Shown here: piece by piece, positions 11,179 through 22,465 of the stretch | How the letters are laid out: every line of letters begins with the position of its first letter | How positions within the stretch are numbered: the first letter of the stretch is position 1 | NCBI GenBank assembly: GCA_005784505.1 | Contig: VCAZ01000018.1 | Location: forward strand, 917,316-981,315 | DNA: 64,000 nucleotides | Origin: Bagarius yarrelli | Taxonomy: Eukaryota > Chordata > Actinopteri > Siluriformes > Sisoridae | Direction: 5' to 3' | The notes under the pieces: generated by a model | What the model saw: only the letters and a program-made list of their open reading frames with translations | The model's database searches: none | What the model was told of the DNA's origin: nothing | Position numbers and translations under genes: made by a program

Positions 11179-12059
11179 GAAAATTTGATCATATTGTTTT
11201 CAATTTACTGCGGTTTTAAAAAGAAAACTGGGTCACCTTGGATTGTTTGTTGTTGTTTTTTTTTGGCACTTGATCCCTCAAAATCTCCCACAGCTCATCT
11301 CCCAAACTTCACTCGAGCTAAAGTGCTTCACCAGCCGCCCAGACGACTAGAGCGATTCTGCCAAGGACAACAGAATCCACAAGAGTGTGTTGTGTTAAAA
11401 CAGAAAAAAACCCTAGCTCTGGATCAGTGCCTAGCTGGAGTTATTTTATTTGTGAACTGATGGACAGAAGTTCAGGGAAAAGCTGACAGGACGTAGCGTG
11501 AGAAGAAAAACCCTGCTGGTGTTGAGGTGGAGATAAAAAAAACCCCCTAATGCCTGCTGAGAAATTTGGTTCCGCTTGTAACATGAGGTCCGGACTCTGC
11601 CATCGCATGTCCATCTACTCGCTCCTCCGGCACTTCCTGTCAAAACTCATTGGTGTTACCCTATTTGGGGTAACTGTAACCCTTACTGGTGTAACTGTAA
11701 ATTCGATCAACACCGTGCAGATGTTCACGTTTTCCGTTGGTTTTTTTGGGGGGGGGTTTTACCCGTCGTCATTTTCTAAATGAATTTTATTTCAACTGCT
11801 GGAATTTTGTGTAATTTTTGTGTTGATTAAACATGTTAAAAAAAAAAATGTTTAACCATGAAAGAAAAAAAAAATGAAAAATATTGCAGGTATATATTAT
11901 TTTACTATTAATTAATAATAGATACATTAATTAATTAGAATTTGCAGATGTTGAGCTGAAAAAAAAAATGAATAGAAATTGCTGGTTTCGAGCATTAGGT
12001 ACTCACTAGTTTAACCATTTGGGTACCTTTTTTCTGTCTCTCTGTCCCTTTCTGTCTCT
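11176..12059. other. No recognised feature
   Basis: AT-rich with several A runs. Two short copies of ggtgtaactgtaa/ggggtaactgtaa near 11660-11700 are the only local repeat seen. Confidence 0.4.
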
Positions 12060-12310
12060 CTGTCAAAAAGGTTTTATTGGCATGACCATATATAGTTACA
12101 ATTTAGCAAAAGAACGAAATGACAAACATATAAAAGACAACAATATCCAGAAAAACAACAAAGAAAAAGAGAGTAGCGAAATAAATAGAGGTATATGAGA
12201 CAAACAGGGTTGTGTGTGTGTGTGTGTGTGTTTGTCTGTGTGTGTGTGTTCCCCCAGTAGGAGGGGCAGGTTGTGAGTGTGGGGTAGGTTAGTGAGGTAA
12301 ATGTAAATTT
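12060..12310 (-). mobile_element. Probable LINE or SINE 3' fragment
   Basis: Begins with aaaaaggttttattggcatg, a sequence I associate with the 3' ends of fish retroposons read in reverse, and is bordered on both sides by TCTCTG-type simple repeat. Contains a (TG)n run at about 12211-12249. No reading frame. Family not assigned. Confidence 0.4.
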
Positions 12311-12344
12311 ATTAAAGTATATATTTCTTCCTCTTTGTCTGCCC

Positions 12345-12598
12345 CCCCTCTCTCTCCCTCTCTCTGACTTTCTCTCTGTTCATGCCTTCTGACTCTCTCT
12401 CTTTCTCTGTTCATCTTTTTCTCTTCATCTTTCTCTCTCTATCTTTCTCTCTCTCTCTTTCTGTCTCTCTCTCTCTCTCTGTTCATCTCTTTCTCTATAT
12501 ATATTTCTCTCCGTTTATCTTTTTTCTGACTCTTTTTGACTCTTTCTCTGTTTATCTCTCTCTCTCTCTGTTCATCTCTCTTTCTCTCTGTTCATCTT

Positions 12599-12641
<43 letters not shown>

Positions 12642-12747
12642 CTCTCTCTCTGTTCATCTCTCTTTTTATCCCTCTCTGTTCATTTTTTTAATCTTTTCTC
12701 TGTTTATCTCTGTTCATCTCTTTCTGATATTCTTTTCATCTCCCTTT

Positions 12748-12786
<39 letters not shown>

Positions 12787-13091
12787 TCTCTCTCTCCGTC
12801 TCTCTTTTTTGTCTCTCTCTCTCTCTCTCTCTGTTCATCTCTCTCTCTCCGTTTCTCTCCGTTTATCTTTTTTCTGACTCTTTTTGACTCTTTCTCTGTT
12901 TATCTCTCTCTCGCTCTCTCTTCATCTCTCTCTTTCTGTCTCTCTCTCTCTCTGTTCATCTCTCTTTTTATCTGTCTCTCTCTCTCTCTGTTCATCTCTC
13001 TTTTTATCCCTCTCTGTTCATCTCTTTTTGATCTTTTCTCTGTTTATCTCTGTTCATCTCTTTCTGACTCTTTCTTTTCATCTCCCTTTTA

Positions 13092-13137
<46 letters not shown>
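12345..13137 (+). repeat. Long CT-rich simple-repeat tract with internal 0.34-kb duplication
   Basis: Almost pure pyrimidine tract of TCTCTC, TCTTTC and GTTCATCTC words. A 253-codon frame (Ser/Leu/Phe only) is an artefact of this composition. Distinct phrases occur twice: ccgtttatcttttttctgac at 12511 and 12859, and gttcatctctctttttatcc at 12652 and 12990, so the tract contains a tandem duplication of about 340 bp. It ends directly in tttag|gtaagt (see 13100-13146). Confidence 0.9.
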
Positions 13138-13146
13138 AGGTAAGTC
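13100..13146 (+). promoter_or_regulatory. Polypyrimidine-AG|GTAAGT signature at the end of the CT tract
   Basis: The CT tract runs straight into ctttag|gtaagt, an acceptor dinucleotide abutting a consensus donor (junction 13139/13140). This is the layout of a recursive splice site, but the pyrimidine tract is a microsatellite, so chance is quite likely. Confidence 0.2.
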
Positions 13147-14354
13147 TGGAGATCTTCTTCTCAGCCTGAACTTCATTCTCAGTAGTGCGGCGAGTGTCCA
13201 AGGAAGTCGTAAGGAGCCTCTTTGGCCTCTTATGCTTTATTTTTCTTCCGTTCGCTCCTGTTGTTCTGGCTCTGGGTGCCGCTTGCACTGAATCCACTGT
13301 TAGGAGGAAGATGATGGTCTGAAAGATCAGGTTCAGGAATCGATACTGATTTGAGTGCTCAGAGCTCCTCTTCTTCTCCTGATGCAGCTTTAATCCAATT
13401 TCCTGCTACTTCAGTCGGTGTCGAGTTCTCCTGTCTGTGCGAATAGATGCTCTCCAATCACCTCAATGTTCCTCAGCCAACATCGTCCTATCATAAACTG
13501 AGCGCAAACACACAACACACACAATTATTTGAATATTTTATACTTTTTTAAATTATTATTATTATTATTATTATTATTGTTATTTTTAATAAAGTAGTAA
13601 TAAATAGCTCAAAAAAATATTAGAACTGATCTTAGTTTTTTTTATGCTAACATAGAAATTTTATAATATTAAAATGTTTTTATATCTGAATAATATATTT
13701 TTGGCCAGATTTCTTTTTTTTCATGTTCAATTCGAAAACTTTCTTATTTTATCCAAGCTTGAAACGTATCCATTCATTTATTCGTTTGTTTTTTCAGTCT
13801 CTGTTCTAGTTTCAATAGTCACTCATCCTCATCTCTATTCACTATTCATTAACCTCACATTCATGATACACCAGAAGGATGCCACGTTCGCAAGTTCTCC
13901 CCACAGAGAGATCGTTATCCCCTCTCTGGTCTTCTGACAGCTGAACCTCAGCCAATATTTGTGCTATCCAACTCCATCATGAATATTAATGTTAGGCGTC
14001 ATGGGCTAGAAGAATTTTATTTTATTTTTTTCCGAAGCGGCGTCCAAACAGATAGCGTGGACTTGTTTAAAAAGGAATAATTTGAAGTGTAACCAAGGGT
14101 TCGACTACATTTCTGATGGGTTTGGAGATAAAATGCTGCCATGTGCAGGTTTATTAGCAATATCACAGCACTGTTTTCCAGATCAACACTGGATCTTTTC
14201 AGGGGAACTTTTAGTGTGACTGATCTGATCTGATAAAACACGGTGAACTGGAGCAGCTTAATCCCTGATAACAGTATAAATCAACTCAACTCTGCATCAT
14301 TTTAACACAAACACAACATGCAAAAGAACAAAAACACCATCGAATGTACATAGT
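13138..14354. other. No recognised feature
   Basis: Unique sequence with an (ATT)n microsatellite of about nine units at 13552-13578. No exon or element identified. Confidence 0.4.
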
Positions 14355-14432
14355 GTAAGGTAAGCTGGTTAAGGGGCCTTGCTCAGGGGGCTAGCAGTGG
14401 GAATCGAACCCTGATCTTCCAATTAGTATTAC
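14355..14432 (-). mobile_element. tRNA-derived SINE fragment
   Basis: Contains aaggggccttgctcaggggg and gggaatcgaaccctgatctt, the complement of the SINE body and B box. Both ends are missing. Confidence 0.65.
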
Positions 14433-14445
14433 TATTACTAATTAC

Positions 14446-14632
14446 TAGACTTTTATTTCTGGCAGGTTATTCTGTCAAGTCATTGGGTACCATATATCAA
14501 GAAAAAATATAAGTTGTGGAAAAAAATGTGCAAGGGTATCTGGTCCTACCTTTTCATGTAAATGCACGAAACAGAGGGTTAGGGGAACATGGGAAAGCTA
14601 AGGGGATTGGGTTTTGGTAGAAATGGGTTTGG
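14446..14632 (-). mobile_element. PIF/Harbinger-like MITE, fragment (copy B)
   Basis: Interior phrases match copy A in reverse (cttttatttctggcaggtta, ctgtcaagtcat, aagttgtgga) and copy C directly (ggtatctggtcct). The right side keeps ggggattgggttttggtaga, resembling the terminal repeat. Left terminus not found. Confidence 0.5.
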
Positions 14633-14930
14633 GTGTCCTGTAGACACTAGACACACAATGGAAATACACACTGGATGCATGATAAAGGAGAATTGGTGGA
14701 CAACTTAAAACCCAGAGACTTGCATTTTACCAGGGACTGCAGGGACATAAGGCAGTCCTGAAGTGTCCTTAACTTTTTTAGATAAAATCTATAAAAATGG
14801 CGAATTGTAGAGACACCTAAGCAAAAAAAAATAAGGAAAAAAAATGACCACCAAAAGCATCTCCAGTATGTAACATGACAGAATATACAGTTTCTTTCCA
14901 GATTATAGCCAGAGCTTCATGCAGGGGCGC

Positions 14931-15085
14931 TGCTAGCAATTTCGGGTTTTGAGAAAGAATATGAGGTTATTATACATTTTACATTACTGCTAGTACTGTT
15001 ACTACTAATATAAACAGGACTCGGGGGGGCCCAAAGTGCAAGGGTCTTAACTTTTCCACCCTCCTTTCACTCTTAGTGCCACACT
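14931..15085 (+). mobile_element. Interspersed repeat fragment (family shared with 196-352)
   Basis: Starts gcaggggcgctgctagcaat, continues with gaaagaatatgagg, then ggggggcccaaagtgcaagg. The layout parallels 196-352. Probably a DNA-transposon remnant, not classified. Confidence 0.4.
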
Positions 15086-15427
15086 CTGAGCGATTGTAGT
15101 CTACATGAATTAGCTCCAGGTTTTTTTTTCCTTTTGTTTATAAAGCACTTGATTGGTTTTCACAACCTAACATGCTGAAACATGCAAGGAAGTCAGAGAG
15201 GGTTTTATCTTCTTCCAGAAGTAATAACGATGTAAGAGGGATTTTTGTTATATTTTGTCAAATGATAGTTTGGTAATTACTCATTATTTCAATAGAGTCA
15301 TTTTGATTCTGACCAGCGACTGACGGTTTTAATCCTTAAATAAAAAACATACATTGGTTTCATGAAAATTTATAAATGTCTTCATTGGTGCAACATGGTT
15401 TTTAATGACGTTCTCATTTTAAATTTG
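15086..15427. other. No recognised feature
   Basis: Unique AT-rich interval before a V-SINE. Confidence 0.45.
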
Positions 15428-15783
15428 GTGGCTTAGTGGTTAGCACTGTTGCCTCACAGCAAGAAGGTCCTGGGTTCGATTCCCCTGCAGGGGTCTTTCT
15501 GTGTGGAGTTTGTACGTTCTCCCTGTGCTTGCATGAGTTTACTCCGGGTTCTCCGGTTTTCTTCCACAGTCCATAAATGTGTATTAGATTGATTGGTGAT
15601 CCTAAATTGCCCATAGAAGTGAGTGTGTGTGTGTGGCCCCTGTGATGAACTGGCGACCTGTCCACGGTGTCCCCCTCCTGCCTCTTTGTCCTTTTAGAGA
15701 CAGCTGGGATAGGCTTCAGGCGTCCAGCAGATCCCTGTGACCCTGAATAGGGGAATAAGCCTGTGTAGAAGATGAATGAATGA
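15428..15783 (+). mobile_element. V-SINE, near full length
   Basis: Head ggcttagtggttagcactgt and B box gggttcgattccc, central block tctgtgtggagtttgtacgt to cttccacagtccataaatgt, tail gaactggcgacctgtcca and gaccctgaataggggaataa, ending in GAATGAATGA. Possible short target duplication aatttg/gatttg. Followed after ~23 bp by a second SINE of the other family in the same orientation. Confidence 0.9.
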
Positions 15784-15805
15784 TTTGTAGAACCTTTAGA
15801 GAAAA

Positions 15806-15943
15806 TGGTAGTGGTTAAGCTGTTGGACTGCCACTGGGAAGATCAGGGTTCGATTCCCATCAAGCCACCACAGGCTGGGCCCATTAACCTCAGTTGTATA
15901 ATGATGCTTTGGATAAAAGAATCTGTGAAATCTTGTGAATGTA
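15806..15943 (+). mobile_element. tRNA-derived SINE
   Basis: A box gtagtggttaagctgttgga, B box agggttcgattccc, then the body with caggctgggccc and cctcagttgtataatg, and tail tggataaaagaatctgtgaa. The central part is shortened. Confidence 0.75.
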
Positions 15944-17320
15944 AAACACGAGGAGGCAAAACACTTTCCTACCCTGTCCTTCCTTCTCTGCATGTAAATA
16001 TTAATAATAGTTTAAAACATTTCTATATGTCCACAAGTCTCAAAAATGTAATCAGAAATTCGTTATAATATTAGCATGCTAATCAAAATGACATCGCGAC
16101 CAGGCTCTGATTAACCCAGATTCTAACCCCAACTCTCAATTGCCCTCAGTGTTATAAGTTCAGTCTCCTCTCGCAGGCCTCGAGCCATGCCTGTGGCCAT
16201 TTTCTCCTATTTCTGGCTCTTGTCCACTTGGATATTATCCTTTAATGACTTAATTACTTCTGTGCTCTGGCTTCTTTCTCTCTTGTTTTTTTTTTTCCTG
16301 TTCCAGCAGTTCCCTATTTAAACCATGGCAATTTGGCCTTTCGGTGGAACAAAAGAACTTGAAGTGGAAATGCAGTGTTAATATTGTAAATTCATGTCAC
16401 AGATACCGCAGCCAGGAGTGTCTTCAGGGTTTATTACTAAATCCTGTCTTGGTGTGTTCAAAGACAGAATAATGCTGCTGTTGGTGCGTCAGTACTAAAC
16501 AGGCTGCAAGAAGGACCCATGGGTTGCTATGGACATGGGTATGTCTACTAAACTCCATAAAGACATGGTGTGTTCTAATCTGCTTGCCTTGATGGAGCAT
16601 TTAGTTGTACTATTCCACTGCTAGTCATATCATTTATTAAAAAATATTAAGCAGTGTGTTTAGTTTGAATAGCATGTGATTTTGAGGGTGGGCTTCAATA
16701 GATTCGGTATAAATTATATTTGGGGTAAACCGCATTGTTCCCCAAACCCTGCCACTTTTGTTGTAGACGAATAGATAAGTTGTTTATTCTTCTATTATTT
16801 TTTCTACTCTTGTGTTTGGACCGTTCTTAAGTCATGCGTTGGTGTATTTTTAACACTAGCCGCCTCTGGTAATCCGGGGTTATTTCCGAACCCTATCCTG
16901 GCATATAATGCTGTGATCTTGATGTTGATGTTAATAACCCGGCATGCTAACCAAGCTCGCTTGTTTTCCTTAACTGTACATCAGCAATGAAACGGTAAAT
17001 TAAAAATAACAATTCTGCCCTGGCCTAGTCCTGCCACGCTGCACAACATTTATCATGCAAATGTCAGGGGTACGGGATCTCTGATGGGAAGGTAAAACTG
17101 GATCGGTCTTTTTCTGTATCTCACTGCAAAAGAAGAATGCATCGCTGCCTGGAGGCCTGCTAGCTTTCACAGCTGTCCGCAGCTGAAATATGAGTCCACT
17201 TTGTGCTTTGTGAAGCCTGGTAAATGTGAATTTTAACAATAGGTAGGCAGTCATGTAGGGTCCAGAAGACGCATTACTGGAAAATGTAGACATGTACATT
17301 ACAAAACAGGGACGGACTAA
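15944..17320. other. No recognised feature
   Basis: Apparently unique. No repeat or exon recognised; the 99-codon minus-strand frame at 17000-17299 has no domain signal. Confidence 0.4.
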
Positions 17321-17604
17321 GGCCCAATCGCAATACTATTTTATTATATACGACTATCCCTTCCTCCTGGCCCTTAAAACAAAGTGAGAGGAAACGGGGC
17401 TAAACATTTTCTGTAACTAATGTATCTTGGGAAATTTCTCGCACTTCTACGTTTTCATGTGGTCGGAAAACTGCTTGGAAGGGTATCTGGTCCTTTCCAA
17501 TACCTCTACCTCTACAACCAAAAAGGAATTGAGACACCCCTACCCCATTTACATGACACGCAAAACGGTGGGGTACGGCTAAGGGGTAGAAATGGGATTG
17601 GGCC
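17321..17604 (+). mobile_element. PIF/Harbinger-like MITE, copy C, with TAA target duplication
   Basis: Left terminus ggcccaatcgcaata and right terminus tagaaatgggattgggcc are inverted copies; TAA lies immediately outside both ends (17318-17320 and 17605-17607), the 3-bp target duplication expected of PIF/Harbinger elements. 284 bp, no coding potential. Confidence 0.75.
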
Positions 17605-17705
17605 TAAATCGTTTTGCGTCCATAGGCAATTACAACTGTGGGGCCCCGAAGGTCCTAATATGTGCCTTTTGTATTATTTTCCTTACTCTTTTTTTATATT
17701 GTGTG

Positions 17706-17895
17706 GAAGTGGTAGTTTAGTGGTTAAGATATTCGACTGCTAATTGAAAGATAGTGGTTTGGTTCCCACCACCACCAAGTTACCATTTTTGAGTAAGGCA
17801 ACTAACCCCCAGTTGCTCAGTTGTAAAAGAGAGATAAACGTAAGTTGCTGTGGATAAGGACGTCTTTCGTCACATATTACTTTCTGTAAATAAGT
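17706..17895 (+). mobile_element. tRNA-derived SINE
   Basis: A box ggtagtttagtggttaagat, B box gtggtttggttcccacc, body cccccagttgctcagttgta and tail aagttgctgtggataaggac. Moderately diverged, near full length. Confidence 0.8.
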
Positions 17896-18967
17896 CAAAA
17901 GTGAATTTTTAAAAAAATATTATTAATTATTATTTATTAATAATATTAATTTTTAAATATTTTTTTTAAATGCACAAACTAATTATTTACAACATCTGAT
18001 TACACTTTGATTTTGGAGGAAATTATCCCCAATCACTTCTTGTTAAGTCGGCCACCGTTGGACGATCTTGAGGGAACGTTGTTTGTCCTAAATGAGGTCT
18101 CTGTAGCAAGAAATATCAATTTTTACAGACCTGCTAATAGAACTGATATTTATAATGCATTTAATTCTAGGCAATAAAGGTCTTATCTAATGTTTTATAT
18201 TTGTTATTTGTCCGCTTATTGAAATTATAGAAATAAATCAAATAAACAGTAAAAAAACCTTATTAACCTTTTTTAAATTTTGGTATTTATATATATTTTT
18301 TGTATCGTTTTAATTAGTACTATTAATAAAGCATTAAAAAACTAAATTAAAACTAGTTCTTTCTCCCCTTGGTCATTTCTACTGTTGGGCTGTACCGAGT
18401 GGTCCAGCACTTATTGCGATTAGATAACGATTGAAGCGAATTTTCCTTGAGAACTTCTTGAAGTCGAGCCAGCAGGTTTAATTTGTGTGGCACTTCCTGT
18501 CGCAGCTCAGTGAGAGATAACTAAACTAATTAAATATTAATCTTGGAAATCATGTCCGTTTGGCAGAAACGTCACTGCTTTACGAGTCATATTTTAATGG
18601 AATACAGTGGAAAACATAGGATAAAATCTCTCAGCCGTTTGTCGTTGTCAATATTACGGCGGAGCAGTTTTGCTTACGAATGTAATAATAATCAACTTTT
18701 GTTATTATTGTTGCCGAAGTTTTCGGTACTGAGAACTTTCCTTAAAACATAGCCATCAATGACAACTTTTTGTTATAATGGTAAACTAAATGTTTAAATA
18801 AAACTTAAAATTTTGAAAGTAAACATGAATAAATTCTCAGTTGCATTTCGTTGTAGTTGTATAATGAATGTTTTTATTTTGGCTTCCATTGATTGGACCA
18901 TTCTCAAGTTATGCATTGGACTATTTCCTTTTCCCATTTTTTAACAATTGACCTTAATGTTAGCATT
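17896..18967. other. No recognised feature
   Basis: Very AT-rich. 17903-17957 forms an imperfect AT palindrome. No gene supported. Confidence 0.4.
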
Positions 18968-20058
18968 TTTTACAGGGTGACAGGGTGAAAAAGGTACTTC
19001 GGGGTCAACAGTCCAGAGCAATGGAGAGTGTGTAAAAGAGGTGAAGAAGAGAGTACAGGCAGGTTGGAATGGGTGGAGAAACGTGTCAGGAGTGATGTGT
19101 GACAGGAGAATGTCAGCTAGAATCAAGGGGAAGGTGTAGAAGACAGTGGTGAGACAGCTACAATGTATGGTTTAGGGACAGTGGTGAGACAGCTATGATG
19201 TATCATTTAGGGACAGTGGTGAGACCAGCTATGATGTATGGTTTAGAGACAGTGGTGAGAACTATGATGTATGGTTTAGAGACAGTGGTGAGACAGCTAT
19301 AATGTATGGTTTAGAGACAGTGGTGAGACAGCTATAATGTATGGTTTAGAGACAGTGGTGAGACAGCTATAATGTATGGTTTAGAGACAGTGGTGAGACA
19401 GCTATGATGTATAGTTTAGAGAAAGTGGTGAGACCAGCTATAATGTATCATTTAGGGACAGTGGTGAGACCAGCTATGATGTATGGTTTAGAGACAGTGG
19501 TGAGAACTATGATGTATGGTTTAGAGACAGTGGTGAGACAGCTATAATGTATGGTTTAGAGACAGTGGTGAGACAGCTATGATGTGTGGTTTAGAGACAG
19601 TGGTGAGACAGCTATGATGTGTGGTTTAGAGACAGTGGTGAGACAACTATGATGTATAGTTTAGAGAAAGTGGTGAGACAGCTATGATGTATGGTTTAAA
19701 GACAGTGTTGAGACCAGCTATTCTTTAGGGGTGACGAGGTTGGACAGGATTAGGCACTTCAGGTTCTTCACGGGGACGGCTCATGTTAGATGTTTTGGAG
19801 AGAAAGTCAGAGTCCAGATTGAGGTGGTGTGGACATGTACAGAGGGATAGTGAATATATTGGTAGGAGGATGTTAGAAATGAAGCTACCAGGCAGAAGGT
19901 AAAGAGGAAGACCAAAGAGGAGGTATACGGATGTGATAAACGAGGACATGATGTTAGTGAGCGTGAGTGAAGAGGATGTAGAGAATAGGGTTAGATGGAG
20001 ACAGATGATGCGCTGTGGCGACCTCTAAAAGGGAACAGCCGAAAGGAGAGGAAGCTAG
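18968..20058 (+). pseudogene. RTE-type LINE reverse-transcriptase relic, interrupted by an internal minisatellite
   Basis: Plus-strand traces of the C-terminal part of a fish RTE-like non-LTR polyprotein. Before the array (18990-19150) the codons give fragments such as QAGWNGWRN and VSGVMCD. The array itself encodes TVVRPAMMYGLE. After it (19726-20045) come GVTRLDRI, GTAHVRCFGEKV, the IGRRMLE and GRRKEDQRG region, and finally cgctgtggcgacctct (RCGDL) before a gaaaggagagg end. Frameshifts, stop codons (for example the tag in aaggtgtagaag) and a short deletion beside the array show it is dead. Catalytic reverse-transcriptase and endonuclease regions are absent (5' truncation). Confidence 0.85.
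19142..19721 (+). repeat. 35/36-bp minisatellite made from LINE codons, with 7-unit higher-order repeat
   Basis: Sixteen full units plus a partial one. Unit starts: 19142, 19177, 19212, 19248, 19281, 19316, 19351, 19386, 19421, 19457, 19493, 19526, 19561, 19596, 19631, 19666, 19701. The full-length 36-bp form encodes TVVRPAMMYGLE, part of the surrounding LINE; most units lack one C (35 bp) and two have 33 bp. Variant order repeats: units 2-8 and 9-15 share the series tcatttagg, agaccagct, agaactat and a last unit with atagtttaga, spacing 244-245 bp. Confidence 0.95.
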
Positions 20059-21040
20059 CAGGGAAGGCGCATCATTAACAACAAACTACGTGATTAGCAT
20101 TTTTACTTGAAACTAGTTCACAGTTTGCGCGTCCACTGTGTTGAGGTTTGAATATTTTCCATTTTTAAGGCGAAAGAATAATCCCTCCTTCTCTACGTAT
20201 CTCTGCCGTACATCGGCTTGTTTTGCTGTTCGGTTGGACAGCTTTGGAATGGTCCTACTTGCACAGTTTATCTTTGTGGGGTTTCTACAGCTTCCAGAAG
20301 CCGATTCTGGAACAGGTGCCATCGTTAACAGACTGTTGGAAAGCAGGATTTGTTTTAATTGGTGAGCTCTGTAGTTGAGTTCCTGTTTTTTTTTTTTTTT
20401 TGTTTGTTTTTCAGCCACTGGAGAGAACTGAGAACTCACTGGCGCCGTGGACAATTTGAAGAGCCATTAATTAGTTTATGGGGATTTTTGGCATGCACGT
20501 GTGATGCAAATTCTGTCCGGTTGTGTCAATCTGTTGATCGTTTTTTTACATCCGTAAATGTTTTTCTGGTTAATCAAACTGGTTAATACTGTGTGTGTGT
20601 GTGTGTGTGTTTTAAAGTCTTATTATTTTTGCTCAGCTCTGCTTAGATCAGACTTGGAAGTACAGTTGTTCTTTGGTTAGATCAGTTCTATGTTAACATC
20701 TAACTAGGAAGTCCATTTTTAGATCAGACTGTTGAAGAGGAGGTTCACATATCCCGACGTACATCTGCGCTTCGGAGGTGTATGTTGTAAGGACGAAGGA
20801 CATTTTACCAATGGATTTTTCACCTTTTTGTAAATCAGCTTTTCATGCAAGTCTGGTCCTTTCTCTGCCCCGTTTTCTTGTTATGCTTTAGGAGCATTGT
20901 TAAAATTTATCCTTAGTTCATTGTTCCAAGTCTTTAATTCAGTATTTGTGTTATTGAAACAAATCCTGCTCTTACATCTGCCTAATATCCAGATACTATA
21001 ACTATACGGAGAACTAAACTAATACATAATGAACACTAAG
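20059..21040. other. No recognised feature
   Basis: Contains T17 at about 20384-20401 followed by a good-looking acceptor (tttgtttttcag, ending 20414) and a (TG)n run at 20590-20610. Two 75-codon plus-strand frames (20138-20365, 20359-20586) have no domain signal; not called as genes. Confidence 0.35.
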
Positions 21041-21212
21041 TGCAAAGGCAATCTCGGTCCTGGAGGGTCCTACAGAGTTTAGCTCCAACCCTAATCAAAC
21101 ACATGTGAACCAACAAATTAAGATCTTGCTGGGTTTACGTGAAACCTACAGGTAGGTGTATTAAGGCAAGTTGGAGTTGCACTCTGCAGGGGAATTCACC
21201 CCATACCTCTGT
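21041..21212 (+). mobile_element. hAT-like palindromic MITE, copy 3
   Basis: Contains ctcggtcctggagggtccta, agagtttagctccaacccta and gttggagttgcactctgcag in the family order. Both termini are decayed. Confidence 0.7.
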
Positions 21213-21274
21213 TCTAATACGACACTGGCCATAATTTGTTTGTCCGAGACAACAAATTCCAAAAGTTTCCTTTA

Positions 21275-21525
21275 ATCCTACACTAAAATCTGTTGTCTTT
21301 GATGGTTGGTTTTTTTTCCTCTAACGAAATTCTTGCCATGCCAGATGATTTCAGACCCTTCTGTTAAATCAACACCCGAACCTGATGATGCATTTAGCTC
21401 GACAACTACAAACTAGCTTGGTGACAAACGGAACAGCAAGAAGAGAAACCATGGCGTGTCATCGCTGCTGTTCGTTTGCTGCATCGCTACAGTTTAGCGA
21501 GAAAACACACGGCCACATGCTGTGG
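21275..21525 (+). mobile_element. Family X interspersed repeat, partial copy
   Basis: Starts with ctaaaatctgttgtctttga and later has acagtttagcgagaaaacac, both matching the 1410-1975 copy in order. Interior is diverged. Confidence 0.4.
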
Positions 21526-22261
21526 TGGAAAGTTGCGGGAGGATGAGGAGCTTGGATGAGACGGGGCTTTATTTTGCAAACAAGGAATAACCTACTGGAG
21601 ATAAAAAAAAAAAAAGAAGCAAACTTATTAGGCACCAGGGAACAGAAACTAGCATTACAAGCTAGTGAAGTTAGCATTTGGAGTTAGCGATTAGCATAAA
21701 AAAAAAAGAGACATAACTAAATAAAGTAGTTATTTTTGTCTATTGGAACAAATTGTACTAAATGTATGAAATTTCATGAAGACTTAAGTAAGTCAGAGCT
21801 TTTGTTTTTCCTCCCTCTCTTTTTTTTACCTTTCCACTAGTAAATCCTTGCACACTTTTCCGCCAAGGCTTTTTCTCAGGATTTAAGTCTCATTGCTTGA
21901 CCACAATCAGAGACGAATAGATGTAGAAGAACAGAATCTGATTGCAGTAAAAACAAAAAGAGAGAAATGTTATGCTCAAGGAATGTTATGCTAATCAGAG
22001 AGAGAGAGAAAAAAAAAACCTCTTTCGATGTGCACCAAGTAATTAAATGAGTGACATTGTTTAAATAAAAATATAAAATAAAAATAACCGGATTTATAAA
22101 TTATTTATTAAATTCTAACATTGTGTGATGACTGATCTTATGCTTTTATTTCATCTCCAGCGCAAAAGTATGATAAATAACAACCCAACACAACATACGA
22201 CGTTGGCGCTTATTAATCTATAAGAAGAATTATAAGTCTTAGATAATTGAATTTAATATCA
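21526..22261. other. No recognised feature
   Basis: AT-rich, several A runs, a short AG repeat near 22000. Nothing supported. Confidence 0.4.
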
Positions 22262-22330
22262 TACAATGATTTGGGGTTCTGGATTCTGATTGGTCAGAAA
22301 GTAGTGGCTGTTTTTTTTCTATAATAGTCA
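22262..22330 (-). mobile_element. Fragment of an interspersed repeat (family Y)
   Basis: ttctggattctgattggtca is shared in reverse with 61650-61680 (tgaccaatcagaatccagaa). Only the terminal part is present. Confidence 0.4.
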
Positions 22331-22465
22331 CTTCTTATTTTTTTATTATAATAATCATAAGTTATAACATATTTTAATGACCAGTTTGACATTTTTTCTA
22401 CAAGATGTTTTAATGTCTGTCATGTTTCTATTATTGGATTTAATAAAGTTTTTGTTGAAAAGCAT

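Noticed and set aside
12382..13143. 253-codon plus-strand open frame
   Set aside because: Only Ser, Leu, Phe, Val and similar residues from a CT microsatellite; no domain and no splice context as a coding exon.
19142..19721. CRISPR-like regular repeats
   Set aside because: Units are contiguous with no spacers, in a vertebrate LINE relic; it is a minisatellite.
20381..20480. Exon after a strong T-rich acceptor ending at 20414
   Set aside because: The T run is a homopolymer and the downstream frame has no domain, no paired donor that I trust and no homologue I recognise.
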